Source: Coriaria nepalensis (Eukaryota > Streptophyta > Magnoliopsida > Cucurbitales > Coriariaceae). From it: DNA of 64,000 nt. Below, one piece after another: positions 33,678 to 44,596 of this stretch. How positions within the stretch are numbered: the first letter of the stretch is position 1; each line of letters starts with the position of its first letter. Where the stretch lies: assembly GCA_027186245.1 (NCBI GenBank), contig CP114495.1, positions 8,734,501-8,798,500 on the forward strand, in the 5' to 3' direction. A program made the translations under genes and the position numbers. The notes below the pieces were generated by a model, which saw nothing but the letters and a program-made list of their open reading frames with translations, did no database searches and was not told the origin of the DNA.

Positions 33678-36098
33678 ATGAACCCTAAGTCAATTTGTTC
33701 CCCATCTTCTTCGTCTTGGTTTGGGTTTTCGAGCAATACCAAAGCGTGGGTCGTTCACGGAATCGTCGCCGGAGCCGCCGTTGCTGCGGCGGTCGGAGCA
33801 AGAGCTTATCTGGGTCGATCCAAGAGATTCCGCAGCCGGGTAGTTGGTATTATTCCGGCCCGTTTTGCTTCATCCCGATTCGAAGGGAAGCCTCTGGTTC
33901 ATATCCTTGGCAAGCCAATGATCCAGGTGTGCCTATATGCTTCTTTAAACTACTACCATAAATTTAATCAGAGATTATCTGGTGCACTAATGAATCTATT
34001 TCATTTGCAACGCAATTGAGCTTTCTTGATCTAGTTACCATTTATTGGCTTGATGTGCATTACAAATGACTCTACGATTTAGGGTAGTTAGTAGAAAGGT
34101 ATTTTGTTTTCTTTTTTAAAGCTTAATTGGTTCTTAGGAAATGATGAAACTTGTTGTATGTATTGCAGCAATCTGAATTCTTTCTTAATGCTATGAGAAT
34201 CATTCTCATTTCCGCTTACCCGTTTTAAGCTCGTAGATTCGAAGCTAAAAACAAAATCTATAATTTGTATTCTGTAGAGAACATGGGAAAGAGCAAAATT
34301 GGCAACCATGTTGGACCATGTTGGTATGTTATCTAACTTGTTCTCTATTTTTTGCTCAATAATGTACTAATTATCTTAATATTCTCAAACAGTTATACAA
34401 TTGAGAAAAGAATGGTATTTTTTTTTTTTGGGTAATTTTATGTATTAATGACCACATTGTCTAGTTGTTGCTACGGACGATGAAAAGATCGCAGAATGCT
34501 GTAGAGGGTTCGGTGCTGATGTAATAATGACATCAGAGTCTTGTAGAAATGGTAAGGCTTTTCAAGTTTTCGATATAAACTAAAATATATAACCATTTTC
34601 TTTCTAATCTGAACTTAAAATTATAAGCATGTTTGACATGAAACTTGTAGGTACCGAGCGTTGCAACGAAGCGCTTCAAAAGCTCGAGAAGAAGTATGAT
34701 GTAGTTGTTAATATTCAAGGGGATGAGCCTCTTATTGAACCCGAGATAATTGATGGCATCGTTAAAGCTCTTCAGGTTTTTTTTTTTTTCCTCGTCTTGC
34801 CATGAGTTTATATGTTTATTAGCTATTACTAAAGCATTGTAGCCAAAGAACTCTGTTTGTCTTTCAACAGTTTAGGTTCTAGTTTCCATGTGTTTGAAAG
34901 TCGAGTTTGCCTAAGCACTTTTAAGACTTCGTTTGGATTTGATCTATTAATTTCCGAACTCATAAATATGTGACATCAATTCAAAACCAATCTTATACTA
35001 AAATTCAGATTCCAAAATCCAGTTCTGAAACCACTATGGCTAACTAAGTCCTAGTTTAGGCTCTCAAAACTCCACTGTTTCCAGTTAGTCTCAAATGTTG
35101 AGCTAATGTAACAAGAAGTTCTACCTCACAATCTAATGAAAATAAAGTTTGTTCCTCATAAGTCGAACCTAGTAATCACTAGTATTGGAGATAGCAGTGG
35201 ATCTAGCAAACTTGCATTACATGTTTAAGAAGAAAAAAGAAAATCTTGCTATAATGTTAACATTAAACTTTTTCTATCACTAAGTACTTCCCAAGCTTGT
35301 GCTAGAATTTTTAATATGTAGTATGTACTGTGCAGGCATCCCCAGATGCGGTTTTTAGTACTGCAGTCACATCATTAAAACCCGAAGATGCATTTGATCC
35401 AAATCGGGTGAAATGTGTGGTGGATAAACGTGGTTATGCTATCTATTTTTCAAGGGGATTGATTCCTCATAACAAGTGAGATTTCTTTGTGTGTGTGTGT
35501 TAGTGTCTTCTTTGTGAGTTAGTTTATGTTGTTCATTAAAGTACAAGTATCCTCTGCCTATTGATGCAGGTCAGGGAAGGTCAATCCTCAATTTCCGTAT
35601 CTGCTTCATCTTGGAATTCAGGTATCACATGAGAAAGTTCCGTTTGAAAGAGAAATTGGTTAATTGCACTCTACTCCCTGTGTGGAACTACCTACTAATT
35701 CCAAATTCTCACCCCACATCCTATAAGAACTTCCATTTTGCTCCTCGATTTAAAATTGTTTTTCATTTTTTGCCCAGAGCTTCGATTCAAAATTTCTAAG
35801 GATATACCCAGAACTTCCACCAACTTCACTACAATTAGAAGAAGACTTGGAACAGCTTAAGGTGTTGGAGAATGGTTATAAGATGAAGGTATAAATAAAC
35901 AAATGAAGAACTTGGACCATTTCGAAAACCGAGTTAAGAACTTCTGCCTGATAGATGGAATTTCATGGATAAATGATGGAAACTATTTTTTGTTGTATAT
36001 TGCAGGTGATCAAGGTTGACCATGAGGCTCATGGCGTAGACATTCCGGAAGATGTAGCAAAGATTGAAGCTTTTATGCGGGAGAGAAACATGTCCTAA
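33678..36098 (+). CDS. KDSB: CMP-Kdo synthetase (3-deoxy-manno-octulosonate cytidylyltransferase)
   Basis: It makes CMP-Kdo and pyrophosphate from Kdo and CTP; plants use CMP-Kdo to build rhamnogalacturonan II pectin. Eight exons (33678-33926, 34278-34323, 34465-34551, 34651-34775, 35336-35475, 35570-35621, 35778-35888, 36006-36098) join in frame to 300 aa, the length expected for plant KDSB. Residues 20-45 form a membrane anchor (GIVAGAAVAAAVGARAYLG), known in the Arabidopsis protein. Family motifs follow: IIPARFASSRFEGKPL (nucleotide binding), VVATDDEKIAECC, VVNIQGDEPLI (metal/CTP site), AVFSTAVTSLKPED, and HEAHGVDIPEDV near the C-terminus. No catalytic motif is damaged. It is followed 650 bp on by a minus-strand gene ending toward it, so the two converge. 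Confidence 0.95.
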
Positions 36099-36753
36099 AA
36101 AGAATCAATCATTCTGGTGTGGTTGTTGAGTTACTGTCATTATTTTTGTAATTTATGCAATAAAATAGTAACCCTTTACTTAGTTATATTCCTTGCTAGT
36201 CCGGTTAATTACGGTTTGCAATCGAGCCAAGCAGGGGATTTAGTTTAGCTACTCGAGCTTCGACTGTAAATTATTTTTGTATGTTGTTCAATGTTGTTAA
36301 CAGTTGTTAAAGAACGGCTTCCCATGTTACCAAGTCAAGTTAAGATAAAGTTCTTTTTCTTTCTTTCGAATTCGATCGGTTCGTCTTGAATGTCGAGATG
36401 ACTTGCACGAACTCCAGTTGAACTGAACTACAGATTCAAATACCAAAGGAGATGAAGAAAGAAATAGTTTGGTTTACATTCAAAGTCAATCTAACTCTCA
36501 AAAGAAACTTGATGCTAAAAAATCCGGTTCAAAACTGCAGTTTTGCAGGTCTTGCCAATGCAAACTGATTAACCCACCAACTAACGTTGACCAACAACTA
36601 AAGTGAAGAGGAATACTTGGACAAATCATCAATCTCGGGAAAACACAATGCACTGTCTGAACTCTCCATGGCCCATCATTTTTGCTTTCGCGTGTAATAT
36701 TTGTTGACCAAACAGAGGAAAGCAATTAGTGATAAAAAGACCCATCAGGATCA
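36099..36753. other. Shared 3' region of KDSB and the dynein-light-chain-like gene
   Basis: It contains the KDSB 3' UTR (AATAAAA-type signal at about 36159) and the 3' flank of the minus-strand gene. Open frames here on the minus strand have no recognisable product. Confidence 0.4.
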
Positions 36754-37295
36754 TCAGCAATGGTGGCCGTTGATCACGTGGACAGGACCCCCCCCCCCCC
36801 CCCGGTCTTGAAAACCAGAATCCAGGGCGAATCCTGGTCATTGAGATCGACCGAGAAATATAGAAACCCGCCCGGTGCTGAGTGGGTCACGTACGATCCG
36901 AAGCTCTTCCCCACTACATAGTGCCACGCTGTCCCGAAAACGAGTCAAACTTCTGAGTCAACTCACTCGTTATGATCAGTAAAGTAAATCAATCATAATT
37001 CCGGGTCGGGTTATAAGTAACGTACCTTTTTGAGGAAACGGGCTAGGGGCGGGTCTTGGTTTGTGGGCGGAGAAGGAGTGATTGACATGGCAGCTGGTTT
37101 TATCACTTGGTCTGCTGGAAATGGACGGTTGTGATCATGCTGCCTCTGCTGCTGATGATCATCATCATGGAGTTTGTTTCGAATGGCTGCTAACTCCTGC
37201 TTGATCACTTTTAATTTCGTTGGGTTCTCGGCTCCGCCCTCCGCCTTCTCCATTTGGAGCAAAGGTGGCTCGTAATAATTGAGACATGAGGTCAA
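36754..37295 (-). pseudogene. Dynein light chain (LC8-type) family gene with a frame break
   Basis: Exon 1 (37295 or 37253 to 37026) encodes a Q/H-rich leader ending PLARFLKK. Exon 2 (36952-36754) opens KFDSFSG and, in another frame, continues TAWHYVVGKSFGSYVTHSAP, GGFLYFSVD and WILVFK, the LC8 core with its WHxxVG-xxFGSYVTH signature. LC8 proteins are small dimeric hubs; plants lack dynein motors, so the role is adaptor-like. The two frames meet at CGGGACAG (about 36929-36936): one extra base would join them. Right after the core, a C16 run on the plus strand (36788-36803) lies within the last codons. The usual helix-2 region also looks shortened (ITPSPPTNQDPPLARFL). Type is given as pseudogene, but an indel error in the assembly is a fair alternative. 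Confidence 0.65.
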
Positions 37296-38731
37296 ATTAA
37301 AATTGAAGCCATTTTAATATAAAAAAAATATATTTTTAAAATTATATAAATAAATTATATCATTTCTCTTAATATAAAAATTATTTAAACAAAGTAATTT
37401 CACTAACTATTTTATATTTTTTATAAACATAATAAATATATTTTTAAATTTTAATAATTATATATATTATAATTATTTTAAACTTCATAATATATAAGGC
37501 TTTAGCCATTACCTCTCCTACTTTATGTCACTCTATTTTAAATTGAAATTATTAATGAATTTTTAATTTTGTTAAAATAAATAAAATGATCATGTACATG
37601 TCACATAATTATTAAGTAATTATTCAAATTCTAAATTTAACCGAACTCAAAATTTTTATTTATATTCTTATCCCATCAAATTTTTAAAATCTTTTTTCTT
37701 AATTTGTTTCTCCATTTCTTCCACACCAATTGCCACCACGTTCATTAGTCGTTGCTACTACCACCTTTCACGGGTTTAATTTTAAAATTTTTATATTAAA
37801 TTTTTATTATTTAAGAGATAAAAAAATATATATAAAGAATAAATTTTAATAATTAAAACCTGATTGTTTATTATAATTACTAAAAATTTTGAATATTTAT
37901 TATAATTTATATTAAATTTTATAGATTTATCTAAATTTTTCTTAAAAGCTATGTATTAAATTACTTTAAGGAACCATTATGGAATTATGAAAGACAACCA
38001 AAAGATTTGTAAACTTTTAAGTGTTCTATATATTATAAGATGCAATATATTATTTAATAAAATTTACTTTATTTGTATAATATTTAATATATCGACTACT
38101 TTATAATGTTTACATATATATGTACATATTTATGTCTAATTATACATAATACATCGTTAGACATTATTAACAAAAGTTAAACATATAGAGTGATACACAT
38201 CACACATCACTTATATGACCCCAAAAAAAAAAAAAAAATCGAATTGATAATTATAGTCTATACATTCTTCCACATATATAATGGATTCTCACTTTAAACC
38301 AAATTCATGCATGAAATTCTCTTTCTTTCTTTTTTTTTTTAATTTTATTATTATTTAAAATTGATTAATTCTTTTGAGTTTAAGAAATTTTAACTCCAAT
38401 AAAATTGGTAAAGTGATGGAAATTAATTTCCACGGGGTTGAAAGTCTCACTTTTGAATAGTTAAGGTCATTGCTAAAATCTTTAAAAAAAACAAAAAATA
38501 CAGTAATTCACATGTTAATGTAACGAGGGAATTTTGCATTTGATCAAGGAACAAAAAGAGTTTCATTTTCATTGTTGTCGTGTCGGAATATGGTTGGTCG
38601 TTGAAAGAGTCGGGATCACTGTAGATACTACTTGCTCGAGGTTTCAGCCTCATCCATGCTACTCTCCTCGTCATCCATTCATTACCGCAAAACAGAAAAT
38701 ACCAAATTTATAAACTCTACTCCTTCAACCA

Positions 38732-38766
<35 letters not shown>

Positions 38767-38784
38767 CTTCTACCCTCTACTACG
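37296..38784. other. Intergenic, AT-rich, with thioredoxin 5' leader at its end
   Basis: 37.3-38.4 kb is AT-rich without a gene. Just before the thioredoxin start, a (CT)n tract at 38738-38762 lies in the likely 5' UTR or core promoter; such tracts are common near plant transcription starts. Confidence 0.45.
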
Positions 38785-40266
38785 ATGGCTACAGTGCTCG
38801 AAACTCTCGCCGTTCCTCGCTGTTCTGCCACCATGGGCTCCCCTACTGTCCCCCCCATCTCCGCCTCCTCCGTTTCTTCGTTATCCGGTCCTCGGAGCTC
38901 AGTTTCCGTCCCGAAGTTCAGAGGCCTCAAGATCTCCACCTCCGTCTCTACCGGATCGGTTAGGTCCAATCCCAGACTCGCTCGCCGAGGTTCTAGGATC
39001 GTTTGCGAGGCTCAGGATACTGCTGTTGCAGGTTTGGATCTAACGATGTTTTCTTAGACCCGTTAGATTTGAAGAATTCATAAGAAAAAGAAAAATATTG
39101 TAAACAGTTGAGTAAATAGAGGTCTAGGCTATAATTTGGGTTGAAAAATAAAATAATCTGAAGTTTCAATTTGTTGTTCTTCTCTATGTTCTCTGTTCTG
39201 TTATTCTATAACCCCTTCGATTGGAGCTTGTTATATTGAAACTAAATATTCAAGCTTTCCATGATATTTGTTTCCTGAAATTCAGTATGTTGGTATGAAA
39301 ATATTTTGAACATCAAGATGATTGATTTTCTATATACTTTGTCTATGGTCAATCTGGTAGTTCTAACTTGTAAAGACGGGGATAGAAACATTCGTTATTA
39401 AAAACTGGACTGGACATCTAACCAGGAAGGAAGTAAACTGGTTCACTAATCCAACTGTTGGGTCACTGGTTGGTCTGGTGATTCTGTTTAGAATAGAAAA
39501 AATAAAAAGAACAAATTTAAAGGGAATCAAACCGGATCAAGGCCCTGTTCATTGGTTCATCCCACCGTCCGGTCTGGTTTTAATAACATTAGGTATAAAC
39601 TTGGTTGATAGTTCCAAAAGTTGGATTTTTCATTTGCGATCGATGGTTGATAGTTCCAAAAGGATTAAGAAACCATAAGTACGGCATATTGGCATCTCTT
39701 GTTTCATTTGTTGTAGTGTATACTAGTAAACCTAAACCTTTTGGATTAAGGCCATGTCTCTTAAGTAGCTCAAATTCGGATTGACAGTGATAAATTGACA
39801 GGTTTTTTTCGTCATACAATCTGTAGATTCACCGTCTTCCCCAAGTTAAAAGATTTATGATTTCAATGTGACAGTCCCTTTGGCATCATTTTTATACTAA
39901 TAAAGTCTTTTAAAGGAAACAATTAACCAGTTTTTTTGAGGGGGTATTGCAGTGCCTGGTGTTACCGACGCTAACTGGCAATCAGTAGTCCTGGAATCCG
40001 ATCTCCCCGTTCTAGTCGAATTCTGGGCCCCATGGTGTGGACCCTGCCGTATGATCCATCCAATCATAGACGAATTGTCAAAGGAATATACCGGAAAGTT
40101 CAAATTCTTCAAGGTTAATACTGACGAGAGCCCTTCCATTGCAACCCAATACGGAATCCGAAGCATTCCCACCGTTATCATCTTCAAGAATGGCGAAAAG
40201 AAAGATGCAGTTATTGGTGCCGTTCCAAAATCCACATTGACCACAAGTATCGAGAAACTCTTATAA
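38785..40266 (+). CDS. Chloroplast thioredoxin m
   Basis: A small redox protein that reduces disulfides of stromal enzymes, itself reduced by ferredoxin-thioredoxin reductase. Two exons (38785-39031 and 39953-40266, intron 921 bp) give 186 aa. Residues 1-75 are a Ser/Thr/Arg-rich transit peptide ending near RIVCEAQ. The thioredoxin fold follows with [14 protein letters not shown] (active-site WCGPC), [22 protein letters not shown] (cis-Pro) and a C-terminal helix. Sequence style and length fit m-type, close to m1/m2/m4, without a clear choice. ATG 38785 is the first in frame after the CT tract. The intron carries a repeated GTTGATAGTTCCAAAAG (about 39601 and 39647) and a GGTCTGGT-rich stretch that may be an old small transposon. 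Confidence 0.93.
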
Positions 40267-41117
40267 AAAATATTTGTGGTATGAAAGAAAAGAAAAGAAA
40301 AGAAAGATCAAACAGATGTTTAATTAGTATTTGTTTTAAATTATTCTAAAGTGTCGAATGATGTCTTTAAGGTCAGAATATTTGCTCCAATAACACTCAG
40401 AAATCTCGTCCTGTGAATAGGTATTGATGCAGCTCGACTTTCCTCTCTCACTTCACAAATCATATATGTTAGTGTTACTACATGTGAATGAATCCCTTGA
40501 AACTGTATCTTCGTTGAACTATGCTCAATGTTCACAATCTATTATCTCCACAATGATTGCTAAAATGCTGTTTTGAGATTAAACATAGTTTTGAGTTTCG
40601 ACTTGTTACGAGATTCCGTTTAAGTTCATATAAGTCGGTGTGTCCGGCTTGATCGGAGGTGTCTGGGATCTGCATTCAGAGACCTACAATGGGAAAAAAG
40701 CTCGACGCTAATGTGAGAGAACCCAACGTATTAGCTTAGAGTATTCATATCTAATTCTTCGTAAAATTATTTGAATTTAATTTAATTTTAATAAATATAC
40801 TATATTTTTAGAATTTATTTATATTTTTTAAGTTATAGTTAAATGTGTGTAACTAATCTGTTTTATTTATATTATTTCTATTATAATTAATTGAATTAAC
40901 TAACCGATTGTGAATATTATTGGCTCATAAGATATTATGCTATAAATTATATAGTACATAAAAATAAAATCATATAAAATAATTATAAATAAATATTATA
41001 TAATTTTTTAAAAAAAATAAATACGATCCATTATAAATTAATTAATTATTTTTTTAATTTTAAAATAATAAGAAAAACATATTAATTTTTTTAACTTTAG
41101 AAATAAGGTGGCAGTGA
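40267..41117. other. Intergenic between thioredoxin m and the RMA3-like gene
   Basis: 3' UTR of the thioredoxin gene (a (GAAAA)n-like run follows its stop), then AT-rich sequence with no coding segment. Confidence 0.4.
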
Positions 41118-41134
41118 CACGTGTGATGACGTGG
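41118..41134. promoter_or_regulatory. G-box plus UPR-type bZIP site before the RMA3-like gene
   Basis: CACGTG at 41118-41123 is followed by GATGACGTGG at 41125-41134. The latter matches the XBP1/ATF6-type consensus GATGACGTGK, and plant bZIP60/bZIP28 use related TGACGTG sites. The pair lies about 150-200 bp before the CT/CA-rich leader (41280-41318). Confidence 0.5.
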
Positions 41135-41286
41135 CATTAAGAATAGATACCACATGTTTGTTTGTAAATTTGTTTAGAGATAATTAATTAGTAGATAAAA
41201 CAGTCTTACACTTGTAATTTAGAAAATCGAGTAACGGAAAGTACGCCTTTCCATGAAATTATCTACATAATCCAGACACTCTCTCT

Positions 41287-41319
<33 letters not shown>

Positions 41320-42461
41320 CATTTTAGCTTCGGAGAAGAACTCTGTTTCCGTCTCGGAAAGCTTTTTCAATTCCAGTTTAGATTCTGCAGTTTGATCTTC
41401 TTCTTCGACGGTATGGCTCTATCTCTATCACTTTTGAATTCGATTGATACGTTAATTTGACGAAATTCCCCAATTTTTATAATGAGACGTGAAAATGTGA
41501 GAGAGAGTAAGATTTTCAGATCCTCGGAAAAATTATTGTTATGTATAGGAAAATTGATTTCTGTTGGAACGAGCTGAGATCCATCCCCTTGATGTTGTTG
41601 TTTTTTGTTTTTGTTTTTTTTTTCCTTCCTGAATTAGGGATATGATAGTGGAGTTGAATTTTATGCACAACATCTGATTATGTTATTTGACTGCCCTAAA
41701 TTTTCTTTTTCTAGCTTAGCCAAATTTTTACAATTTCTGATTGCACAGCCTAATTCGATTTGTTGATCTGCATTTGATTCTGTTATGATATATATATATA
41801 TAATATTAGGCGTTGAAATATACTTCCTTGTAAAGTTATTCATTGATAGTGCCAAGCTCATCACACTAACAATTGTGAATTTTGAGCTAATACGTAATGT
41901 GTTGAGAAGCGAGAGACTTAAATTTCATTTGTATTCTGTATTTGGTGTGTTCTACTCTAGAATGCTTGGTATCATTGTCAATGTGTTTATCAAATACTAG
42001 AACGATTGTCATTTGGTATCATGTTTGACTCTTTTAAACAAAGTCGGAATTTCAACTGGCCTTCTTTTTCCCCAATAAATATATTTGAATTTGTAAAGGA
42101 TATTATATGTAAATATCATCCAAATAGCTGAAATTTAGAGATTTTTTTTTGCAAATGATGATCCTGATGATCTTTAAATACAACAATTTTCCATTTTCTG
42201 GGATCAATATCATGTAAAATATGAGCACTTCCAGCAGAATGAGTGTACTTTCTTCTCTTTCCTTGATTTAATGTTAATATAGAGTATTATTGCAATGATG
42301 CTTGCTCAATCTCTCTCTAACACACACACCAATGCTGAAATTAGAGCCATTAAATATCCAAATTTCCTTTAATTTTTTAAAATTTAATTTCTGGTTATTT
42401 AGTATTAGTACGTCTCAGACTTATAGACTAATAGAATCTCATTTTTTCTCCTGCAGAGCAC

Positions 42462-42599
42462 ATGTCTAGGGAGGAAAACCTCTCTGTTCCCAACACGCAC
42501 TTTGAACATGATCATGAATTCACGCTCCAATGGAAAAAAAACCCCTCTCACCCCAACCGAACAGTGAAAACAGCTGCTTTGATTGCAACATATGCCTAG
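42462..42599 (+). other. Overlapping upstream open frame of the RMA3-like gene
   Basis: A 45-codon frame (MSREENLSVPNTHFEHDHEF …) begins just after the leader intron acceptor and runs across the main start in another frame. Its Q-W-K-K stretch meets an A8 run (42533-42540); with nine A's it would run straight into the RING frame. It is thus either an inhibitory uORF or the true N-terminus cut off by a one-base difference. Confidence 0.5.
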
Positions 42600-43177
42600 A
42601 CTCAGCCCATGAACCTGTAGTAACCCTATGTGGTCACCTCTACTGCTGGCCCTGCATTTACAAATGGCTTCATGTCCGTTCCACATCCTCAAAATGCCCC
42701 ATCTGTAAATCCAACATCTCCATTTCCTCTCTAGTCCCTCTCTATGGCTGTGGAACTTCTCAATCCAATTCTAAAACCAAAAATCCCTACTTGGATATTT
42801 CCATTCCTAGAAGACCTTCTACTTCTTCATCAAACACTTCTATCATTTCCTCCTCTTCCTCGTCCTCTTCCTCTCCTTCACAGGAAGGATACTTCTCTCA
42901 CCCTTTCAATGGCTACCCTGCAAATGTACCAGGTGGTAGTGTGACCATGACAAGTTTGTTGAACCTGACAATTAGAATGTTTGGAGACTTGGTTTTTGCA
43001 AGGATGTTTGGTACAGATGCTGGTTTGTTTTCTTATCCATATCCAAATTCTTACACTGTAATGGGATATGGTAATAGTCCTAGGATGAGAAGACGGGAAA
43101 TGGAGATCGGTAAGTCTCTTAGTAGAGTTTCGGTCTTCCTTTTCTGTTGCTTTCTCCTTTGTCTCCTCTTATTCTGA
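42530..43177 (+). CDS. RMA3: RMA3-like RING E3 ubiquitin ligase with C-terminal membrane anchor
   Basis: RMA proteins are ER-anchored E3 ligases acting in ER-associated degradation and membrane-protein turnover. The 215-aa frame has a C3HC4 RING at about residues 18-59 (CNICLDSAHEPVVTLCGHLY, then CWPCIYKWL and CPIC), followed by SNISISSLVPLYG typical of RMAs. A Ser-rich linker, a conserved MFGDLVFARMFG segment and a C-terminal hydrophobic anchor (VSVFLFCCFLLCLLLF) follow. Arabidopsis RMA3 has the same ending. A leader intron probably runs from about 41411 (GACG/GTATGG) to 42456 (CTGCAG). ATG 42530 is the first in the RING frame, with an in-frame TGA 15 bases before it, but three out-of-frame ATGs (42462, 42508, 42514) precede it. 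The normal N-terminus may be longer (see the overlapping frame). Confidence 0.88.
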   Translation: MEKKPLSPQPNSENSCFDCNICLDSAHEPVVTLCGHLYCWPCIYKWLHVRSTSSKCPICKSNISISSLVPLYGCGTSQSNSKTKNPYLDISIPRRPSTSSSNTSIISSSSSSSSSPSQEGYFSHPFNGYPANVPGGSVTMTSLLNLTIRMFGDLVFARMFGTDAGLFSYPYPNSYTVMGYGNSPRMRRREMEIGKSLSRVSVFLFCCFLLCLLLF

Positions 43178-44486
43178 CTGTTTTCTTCTGAATAAGCTTG
43201 TTTTTTACTATATACATGTATAGCTATAAGGCAAAATATTATACTCTTGTTTCTATGTATTGCACAAATTCTGTACGAGAGTTTGCTGGGAATTTTCTCG
43301 CATGCATAGAAATCTTATGTATGTATATAAAACTAAAAGTTTCTGGATTATATTGATATTACTGTGTTGCTGTTGCATCTTGATTCTGTTCTTGTGTTCT
43401 CTCTCCATTTTCTTCTCTAGATATACTTTTCTTGCTAAATTAGCATGGAATTCTATTTATTTCTGTTTCAAGATTCAATATCAATTGTCTAAAGACCACT
43501 TTTGAATTAGAACAGTTGTGTACAGGAGTTTTTATGCAGTGTAATGCAAGTAGCTAAATTGGAGCTCTGTTCAAATGGGGTTTAAATGAATAATTAAGAT
43601 GTCAAAATTGGCGAAATTATCTTATGAGACGAGACGGGTATATATATTCTATGTGAGAGAGGATGAAGCAGGATATATACGTCAAATCCACTATACTCTT
43701 TTACATACAGTGTATAAATCCATCTTACAGGATTCAAAATTGTTAAACTGGAGCTCAGCAAACAATTTTTATTGAAAATTATACTAAACTGTATCTGAAC
43801 TACTTGTTAATAGCTTGGGCCGTGCACAATCCGAATCATAAAGGATGTGTATATTAAGATATAATTATTAAAAATATATCTCATATCTAAAAATAAAATT
43901 TTATAAATTTAATATATAAGAAAAATTGATTATTTCAATCATATATTATAATTAATTTATTTAAAATGAAAACTTAAATTTATACGATAATAATATATGA
44001 TGCTCACAATCTTTCATCCTTCTATATGATTCTATCTTGAATATGAAAATCAAAGAATCTTAAATCATTAATATTTTTTAACAAATTAATTCTCCCTCTC
44101 GATCCATAATCATAAAGTCTCAAGTAATCAGTGCATTAAATGTCAATGAAGTTATTAGATTTAAGAGTAACACTTTCACATATTACAGCCTACAAATCAC
44201 CGACTACCAAGATGGCTTGAAAAAAACAAACAAACAAACACACACACAAACAATCACATGTTCTTGCTCTTCCTTGTCTGAAAATTTTCATCTCAAATGG
44301 TACATTATGATCCGTACTTCATAGTACGTGCTAAAACGCGTTATCATTTCAGTAATATTTAATTTCCATGTCTACTAATTTGATCCTTCTATAATATATA
44401 TAATATATATTAATATATGCTACTTTTTTTTTTTCTTTTAGTTTATATTCACCGACGATTATGAGCCTATGACTGTGTTTTTAGTC
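43178..44486. other. Intergenic between RMA3-like and expansin genes
   Basis: RMA3 3' UTR then AT-rich sequence. No gene is supported. (CAAA)n and (CA)n-like runs occur at about 44225-44260. Confidence 0.4.
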
Positions 44487-44493
44487 TATAAAT
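44487..44493 (+). promoter_or_regulatory. TATA box of the expansin gene
   Basis: TATAAAT lies 110 bp before the expansin ATG in otherwise mixed sequence, a normal position for a plant TATA box allowing a leader of about 75-80 bp. Confidence 0.5.
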
Positions 44494-44596
44494 TGAGTCA
44501 CCTTCTTCAAGGGATTCCCACTCTCAAAGTTTATGAATTGTTGCTGGTTTTTGATAGAAACAAAAAAATACATTTGGTTGTTTGTTTGGTGAGAAA

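Noticed and set aside
36629..36841. 70-codon minus-strand frame through the C16 run (poly-Gly)
   Set aside because: It is an out-of-frame product of the homopolymer and overlaps the end of the light-chain gene in the wrong frame.
38632..38784. Longer thioredoxin start at 38632
   Set aside because: The codon there is TTG and the stretch is the CT-rich leader; ATG 38785 opens a normal transit peptide.
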